A stretch of 64,000 bases of DNA from Tessaracoccus antarcticus (lineage in GTDB: Bacteria; Actinomycetota; Actinomycetes; Propionibacteriales; Propionibacteriaceae): NCBI RefSeq assembly GCF_003688855.1, contig NZ_REFW01000001.1, positions 992,001-1,056,000 on the forward strand, in the 5' to 3' direction. The first letter of the stretch is position 1. Each line of letters opens with the position of its first letter. The translations under genes were made by a program, and so were the position numbers. The notes under the pieces are model-generated. The model worked only from the letters and a program-made list of their open reading frames with translations, had not been told where the DNA came from and ran no database searches. Below, piece by piece: positions 59,391 through 64,000 of this stretch.

Positions 59391-61049
59391 ATGATCATGC
59401 TGCGCCGCCGAGCCATGCGACCACGTGTCGTCGTGGCCCTGGCGGCTGCTGGCGTCTTGGCGGCCTCAGTCGTTTTCAGTTCCGCGGGCACACTCGGCGG
59501 GCTGCAGACCGATGGGCTGGGTGCCGCCAGTGGCGTCACCCAGCACGTCTCAGCGGTGCAGCTCGAGTGGAACCGCGACGCCCAGGACATGGCCACCCGT
59601 CCCAGTTCGCTCCGGCTGACCGTCGACAGCGACCAGTCGTTCGAGCAGGGCGACACAGTCGCCGTCACCGCCACCGGCCCGGGTTCCGACACCTGTTCCG
59701 CCAAGGCCACGGTGCCAACACCTTCCACCGTCGTGGATCTCACTTTCCCTGCCTGCGGGGTCATGCTGTGGGAACTCCGTGGCGTGGCCGTCAACATCTC
59801 CGGATCCGGCGATGCCACAGCACTGCGAACCAACGTCGGGGCGTTGCAGGGGACGCTCGCGAGCTTCGACGGCGCCGTCGTCCAGCCCGATGCTCCCGCG
59901 ACACCCGGCTACACCACCGTCCGCACGTCCGGCGTCGACAGACTCACCACACTGCGACTCGGAGTGGGTGACATCACGGCGGATCAGTTGGTGGGTCGCC
60001 GCCTCGTTGCCATTCTTGCCACACCGGCCAACGAGGACACACCGTACGTGGGTGTCGTCGGCACCCCCTTCAACAACCAGGGGATCTGGGCCGAGAAGGA
60101 CGCCCGCACCGCGGTGTCCACCGTGGTGGTCGACCTGACGCGGGTGGCTGGCGGACGGGCACCCAAGGTGGCCGACGTGGCCCGCTACCAACTCATGCTC
60201 CTGCAGCCCCAGCGGCTGGGCGCCGACCAGTCGGCCGCCACCACCTACGCCATCATCCCCGGCGGCGGACTCGTGGAGGCAACGGCCCCTGAGCCGAGCC
60301 CTACGCCCACGCCCACGCCCACCCCGGGGCCGAGTCCGACCCCGCAGCCCGTGGCCGTGTCCTCGGCCGTGGAACCCGTTGGCCTCGACCCGCGACTGAA
60401 GGTCACTGGTCGCTCCTCCCAGAAGCAGGATGAGACCACCCTGCGGTTCTGTCACGAGTTCGACATCTCCAACACCTCGAAGGAGGCCGTCGCCTGGCGC
60501 CTGACGTTCGACACCACCAAGCCGCCCATGTGGGGTCTGGACCCCACGGTCGTGGACGGCAACGGCATCGGCACACTGCAGAGCATGTGGGGATTCGAGA
60601 AGATCGACTACCAGCGATCCACCGGCCTGTGGAGCGTGGGTGGCGTGAACTACAACAAGGTCCTCGCGGCCGGCCAGTCGGTGACGGTGGGCTACTGCGC
60701 CCAGCCGAAGATCCCGGCTGTGGACAGCACCCGCTTCGACAAGCCCCAGGTCTCCCTCGAGCCCGGCAGCACCCAGTACCACGTGCAACTGCGCATGAAG
60801 GTGACATCGTCGTTCACGTACCTCGTGCCGTGGGAGGCGGAGATCGATCTCGCCAACTACGTCTGCCCCGCGAGCCTCCCGGCGAACCTGAGCGGGCAGA
60901 ACGCGGTGCTGACCAGGATCGATGGCACCCGGTACCGCGTGCGGGGCACCGACAACACCTTCAGGTTCGTGTCCAAGGACAAGAAGCAGGACTACGTCTT
61001 CCTCGGCTTCAACCCCGTCAGCGACCCCTTCGCTCCCGGCTGCTCGTAG
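59391..61049 (+). CDS. Large secreted SipW-type substrate with Thr/Pro linker and C-terminal binding-like domain
   Basis: The 552-residue protein starts with a hydrophobic signal followed by SAGTLGGLQTDGLGAASGVT, the motif shared with the small protein at 58303. An unassigned region (to about residue 300) has cysteines at SDTCSAKATV and FPACGVMLW. A PSPTPTPTPTPGPSPTPQP linker follows. The C-terminal domain has paired cysteines (RFCHEFDISNTS, VGYCAQP, ANYVCPASLP) and the pattern ISNTSKEAVAWRLTFDT then KVLAAGQSVTVG. That pattern resembles CBM2-like modules. It is likely a surface or matrix protein, not an enzyme I can name. Confidence 0.65.
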   Translation: MIMLRRRAMRPRVVVALAAAGVLAASVVFSSAGTLGGLQTDGLGAASGVTQHVSAVQLEWNRDAQDMATRPSSLRLTVDSDQSFEQGDTVAVTATGPGSDTCSAKATVPTPSTVVDLTFPACGVMLWELRGVAVNISGSGDATALRTNVGALQGTLASFDGAVVQPDAPATPGYTTVRTSGVDRLTTLRLGVGDITADQLVGRRLVAILATPANEDTPYVGVVGTPFNNQGIWAEKDARTAVSTVVVDLTRVAGGRAPKVADVARYQLMLLQPQRLGADQSAATTYAIIPGGGLVEATAPEPSPTPTPTPTPGPSPTPQPVAVSSAVEPVGLDPRLKVTGRSSQKQDETTLRFCHEFDISNTSKEAVAWRLTFDTTKPPMWGLDPTVVDGNGIGTLQSMWGFEKIDYQRSTGLWSVGGVNYNKVLAAGQSVTVGYCAQPKIPAVDSTRFDKPQVSLEPGSTQYHVQLRMKVTSSFTYLVPWEAEIDLANYVCPASLPANLSGQNAVLTRIDGTRYRVRGTDNTFRFVSKDKKQDYVFLGFNPVSDPFAPGCS

Positions 61050-61104
61050 CGGGCGCCACCGCCGAACGCGGTCCCGCCGGAGCGACGGCGCTCACGTCCG
61101 TTTC

Positions 61105-63690
61105 CTACGACCTCTGGGGTGTTGTGCCCACCACGCGCGACTCCCCGGCCGTGAGGCGGACCGCCACGTGGACCGGCGCACCGGAGTCCATGGCGAGATG
61201 GTCGATGGAGACCTGACCGAATCGGCAGGACAGCTCGAGGGTGCCGTCTCCCACCCGGATAAGTCCCCAGCCTGAGTCGGTCAGCAGGGGCCACGCCGTG
61301 CCCCGCTCGGGCGAGCGGACCTGCAGTGTGGCCGAGGGTGCATCCCAGGAGAGGCCGCTCCAGGCCTGCAGCACGCTCCACCCGGACAGGGCCCGAACGT
61401 AGTGGTCGCCGCACTCGATCTGGTTGTAGGGGTTGCGACGTCGCCCGTCGTAGCGTCCCCAGAGGCCGCGCAGGATCTGTTCGGCCTCCTCAGGAAGTCC
61501 TTCGCGGATGCAGTGGGCGGCCACTTGCTGTTCGCTGCCCGTCCACACCTCATCGCAGTACCGCGTGGGGACCTCCGGCCTACCACCGAGCGGCCACGTG
61601 CACATCAGCAGTCCCGTGTCCTCAGCGTCGGCGAAGGTGCGGTAGGGATTGTCGAAGTCCCGGAACCCGACGCGAAGGTTGTACCGCACCACCGATGTCA
61701 ATGCAGTGCGCACATGCTCAGCCGGCAGCACGTACCCCAGTCCCAGGTGGTGCGCCCACCACTGCCCGATGAGCTGGTCCGACAGGCATCCGGATTCCCA
61801 TTGGTACTGGGGCGGGTCACCGTCCTCGAGGACCTGGGTGAAGTATTGGCCGTTGAACAGTGCGTCGTCGTAGCCGCGGCTCCCGAGGATGAATCGATCG
61901 CGGCACCATGCGACCTCGTCGTCACGGCCCAGGAGTGCCCCCATCTCCTCCATGGCCCGCAGGGCGGCCAACCACAGCGTCCCCATGAAGGGGTTGAGTC
62001 CGGCCAGGTCGATGTCGTGGGTGGAGGGCTGGATGCCGTGCAGCATGCCGCTGCCGTCGGGATCCCACCTTCCCGCGATGTAGTCCATCAGGAGGTGCAG
62101 ACGGGGCCAGTAGCGCTCCAGCCATGGCAGCCCGGCGCCCTTGCGGACTTCGCGAAACAACTTCAGCACCGTGCTGAGCATCCCGTCCAGCGCGGGTTCG
62201 CCGGGGCCGCCGATGTCCCGATCCCACAGCTGGGGCAGGTGGGTGGGGGAGAGCACCCGGTGGGGGATGAATCCCTGTGGCGCCTGCATGATGTCCAGCT
62301 CGCATTCGCGCATGTCCCGCTCGATCTCCGGGAAGAGATCCGCGACGCCCTGGGCGTAGGCGAACACGTGGGTGCAGTTGAGGGGGCAGGACCCACCGAC
62401 GTTCCCGGACCACATGGGGGTGGAGGCTCCCTGCACGCCCTCGAAGCCGAAGAAGTGGCCGTCAGCGGTGCGGAAAAAACTGGGACTGCGGATGATCGAG
62501 GCCTGCGCGGCCATGTGTTCCAGCGCCTCGTCGTCCAGTGAACTCTCACCCAGTGCCGAGGTCCACTCCCGCGAGATCCGCTCCAGGTCCTCCCATTCGT
62601 GCTGGACGCGTGCCGCCACCGCGACGGCGTCGGCGTACTGCGTGGTGTAGTGGTTCCCCAGGAGGAACCGCGTGGCCCCCCATTCGGGGCGGATGCCACC
62701 GAACTGCGTGAAGTTGACGTGACGATTCGGGAAATGCCAGGCCAGGGCGAAGCGTACGGTGACCGTTTCACCCGCCTCCACGAAGAACTGGGCCGCCAGG
62801 CCGCCGTTCCAGGTGCTTCCCGTGGGGCTGGCCGCTGGTGTGGTGAACGTGCCCGACGGCTGCGGGTCGGCCATGTCCCTCGGCATGTGGTCCCAGTCGT
62901 TCGGCCCGAACGGCTGGCGGGACCGGAGGAAGCTGAGGAACTGCTCCGTGCTGGAGAATTGGGGGAGCGCCGTGGTCAGGGGCGCATCAGCCGTCAGCAC
63001 CATTTGCCCCGCACCCGGATGGTCGACAGGCAGGGTGTGGTTCTCCATGATGAGGGACGTCCAGCCCTCGGAGCGGTCCACCCGGTTGGTGTTGCCCCCG
63101 TAGCCCGGATGCCGAATGCCGTCCGGGGGAAGGATCCCGTCGCCCCCGACGGCGTTCTGCAGTGCACCTCCGAGCCACCCGTTCACCGGCACCACACCCG
63201 TGTTGGTGATGGTGAAGGTGAACATGGCCACCGGAATCGAGCTGCGGTCAAGATCCAGCGGGGCCATGGGCGTGAACGCCTCCAGGCTGATGCGTACCGG
63301 CAGGGATTCGTCCTCGTAGTCCACCGTGGCGAACGGGTAGGTGCCGGAGAACGTCGTGGCGGTGACCCCCTCCGCGTGGGACAGGAGGTCCCTCTGCCAG
63401 TGCGGGACGTGGTCGTCGTTGACCAGCGGTGTCTGCGTTCCGGATACAGGTCCCGGCGGTGCCTGGAGCACACGCACCTCGTTGAACGGGGGTTCCCACT
63501 GCGAGATGCGCACGGCGAAGAACGATCCGGGCAGTTCGCCCAGGTGGTTGCCGGTGTTGTGCAGTTGCCACTGGCGCAGGGACCCGTCGGCGCACAGCGA
63601 GACGTTGCCCGTGCCGATGCCGCCGAGCGGCATGGCGATGTGTCGTGCGTCCTCGTGAGGTGTCCGTCGGGTGCTGCGGGTGGGTGGCAT
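61105..63690 (-). CDS. GH116 family glycosidase (GBA2-like, beta-glucosidase/glucosylceramidase)
   Basis: The ATG at 63690 follows AGGAG and gives 861 residues; the longer frame is non-coding. The N-terminal beta-sandwich (RHIAMPLGGIGTGNVSLCAD, FFAVRISQWEPPFNEVRVLQ) precedes an (alpha/alpha)6 catalytic domain with SGNVGGSCPLNCTHVFAYAQ, LPQLWDRDIGGPGEPALDGM, GQYFTQVLEDGDPPQYQWES and CTWPLGGRPEVPTRYCDEVW. No signal peptide is seen, so it acts in the cytosol on an imported glucoside or xyloside. The promoter and operator upstream suggest sugar-responsive control by a LacI regulator. Confidence 0.88.
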   Translation of the reverse strand: MPPTRSTRRTPHEDARHIAMPLGGIGTGNVSLCADGSLRQWQLHNTGNHLGELPGSFFAVRISQWEPPFNEVRVLQAPPGPVSGTQTPLVNDDHVPHWQRDLLSHAEGVTATTFSGTYPFATVDYEDESLPVRISLEAFTPMAPLDLDRSSIPVAMFTFTITNTGVVPVNGWLGGALQNAVGGDGILPPDGIRHPGYGGNTNRVDRSEGWTSLIMENHTLPVDHPGAGQMVLTADAPLTTALPQFSSTEQFLSFLRSRQPFGPNDWDHMPRDMADPQPSGTFTTPAASPTGSTWNGGLAAQFFVEAGETVTVRFALAWHFPNRHVNFTQFGGIRPEWGATRFLLGNHYTTQYADAVAVAARVQHEWEDLERISREWTSALGESSLDDEALEHMAAQASIIRSPSFFRTADGHFFGFEGVQGASTPMWSGNVGGSCPLNCTHVFAYAQGVADLFPEIERDMRECELDIMQAPQGFIPHRVLSPTHLPQLWDRDIGGPGEPALDGMLSTVLKLFREVRKGAGLPWLERYWPRLHLLMDYIAGRWDPDGSGMLHGIQPSTHDIDLAGLNPFMGTLWLAALRAMEEMGALLGRDDEVAWCRDRFILGSRGYDDALFNGQYFTQVLEDGDPPQYQWESGCLSDQLIGQWWAHHLGLGYVLPAEHVRTALTSVVRYNLRVGFRDFDNPYRTFADAEDTGLLMCTWPLGGRPEVPTRYCDEVWTGSEQQVAAHCIREGLPEEAEQILRGLWGRYDGRRRNPYNQIECGDHYVRALSGWSVLQAWSGLSWDAPSATLQVRSPERGTAWPLLTDSGWGLIRVGDGTLELSCRFGQVSIDHLAMDSGAPVHVAVRLTAGESRVVGTTPQRS

Positions 63691-63763
63691 GGCGGAGCTC
63701 CTGTGTCGTCGGGGATGGGGGCAACGGTCTCGATCCAGCGCCCCGTCCTGGTTGACGAGTGCA

Positions 63764-63775
63764 GAAAACGATTTC
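63764..63775 (-). promoter_or_regulatory. LacI-type operator GAAAACGATTTC
   Basis: This 12-base palindrome of form GAAAnCGnTTTC lies five bases downstream of the GH116 promoter -10 box and would cover the transcription start. The copy at 63988 has the same relation to the divergent promoter. Confidence 0.6.
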
Positions 63776-63780
63776 ACACG

Positions 63781-63809
63781 ACGGTATGCGCGGCGAAGGG
63801 GTGTGTCAA
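63781..63809 (-). promoter_or_regulatory. GH116 gene promoter
   Basis: On the minus strand TTGACA (63809-63804) and TACCGT (63786-63781) are 17 bases apart. The gene begins about 90 bases downstream at 63690. The LacI-type operator follows directly. Confidence 0.65.
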
Positions 63810-63955
63810 GGGTCAGATGGGTGACGAAACGCCGCCCCAAGAGTGCGGTGGGGCTGGAGTCGCACGTCAGGATCCTTTGATATCTGACCGTTTGCGCTCG
63901 TTGTCGCCCGCGAGGGGGCAGGGCGACCTCGCTATCGCCACGGAAAAACCGACCG

Positions 63956-63984
63956 TTGACAGCCCAGCGGCGTTGACCTACATT
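63956..63984 (+). promoter_or_regulatory. Divergent rightward promoter at the window edge
   Basis: TTGACA (63956-63961) and TACATT (63979-63984) are 17 bases apart. It reads out of the window to a gene not seen here, presumably a sugar operon partner of the GH116 enzyme. Confidence 0.6.
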
Positions 63985-63987
63985 TGA

Positions 63988-63999
63988 GAAAACGATTAC
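63988..63999 (+). promoter_or_regulatory. LacI-type operator GAAAACGATTAC
   Basis: This site matches the operator at 63764 in 11 of 12 positions and lies three bases after the rightward -10 box. The two copies are 224 bases apart, allowing DNA looping by one LacI regulator. Confidence 0.55.
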
Positions 64000-64000
64000 T

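Noticed and set aside
1-64000. CRISPR arrays, prophage or intact insertion sequences
   Set aside because: No regularly spaced direct repeats, cas genes, integrase or transposase were seen; the only repeats are the tandem linker and the two dispersed elements.

Overview
The window is high-GC, densely coded DNA with many GTG starts, ATGA/GTGA/TGATG overlaps and typical actinobacterial families: polyphosphate glucokinase, DUF1707 and PH-domain (YdbS/YdbT) proteins, a class C sortase and a DUF4190 protein. A propionibacterial-type succinyl-CoA:acetate CoA-transferase and a run of late cobalamin genes point to the Propionibacteriaceae (Tessaracoccus-like). That placement is an inference from gene content, not from a marker gene. 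No CRISPR array, rRNA, integrase or intact transposase was seen.

Layout. 0-2.6 kb: the end of a SanA/YdcF-like gene and a small operon of helical, WXG100/ESX-like proteins. 2.6-10.6 kb: housekeeping and envelope genes (ugd, aldo/keto reductase, argS, ppgK, a coupled three-gene DUF1707-YdbS-YdbT operon). 10.6-20.3 kb: a normal tRNA-Gly, a malformed tRNA-Gly-like gene lying antisense to the end of a HAD phosphatase, three membrane-anchored DUF4352-like proteins, a DEAD-box helicase, a polysaccharide deacetylase, a transaldolase-like enzyme and a PemK/MazF-like protein.

20.4-39.5 kb is one large carbohydrate catabolic island read rightward. A DeoR-type regulator leads a dedicated 2-oxoacid/acyloin dehydrogenase complex (E2, E3 and a fused E1 alpha-beta), then a PHP-domain protein, an SDR and a zinc-type alcohol dehydrogenase. 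After a terminator-like hairpin and a LacI-type operator come a ribose-type ABC importer, L-fucose isomerase, a rhamnulokinase-like FGGY kinase, a LacI repressor and FucU. No class II aldolase is present in the window, so the fate of the phosphorylated ketose is open.

39.5-55.2 kb: DHA2-type efflux pump, M20 amidohydrolase, CoA-transferase, serB, an HtrA-like protease, an RsmC/RlmG-like methyltransferase, the cobalamin genes (a CobC-CobT fusion, then cobU and cobS), a LigT-like protein, two alpha/beta hydrolases, DoxX and a stress-type SDR. Two copies of a dispersed palindromic repeat lie near 6.95 and 53.27 kb.

55.4-61.1 kb is a cell-surface region: a class C sortase, a 59-codon ORF ending like an LPXTG sorting signal with its own promoter and terminator, a DUF4190 protein, tRNA-Ser, and a tight cassette of two secreted proteins flanking a SipW/ER-type signal peptidase. 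The two secreted proteins share an unusual N-terminal motif (TLGGLQTD). The small ORF and the cassette carry the same CAACTTTGGGAGTYGC element upstream. 61.1-64 kb holds a GH116 (GBA2-like) glycosidase whose promoter is divergent from another at the window edge, each followed at once by the same LacI-type operator.
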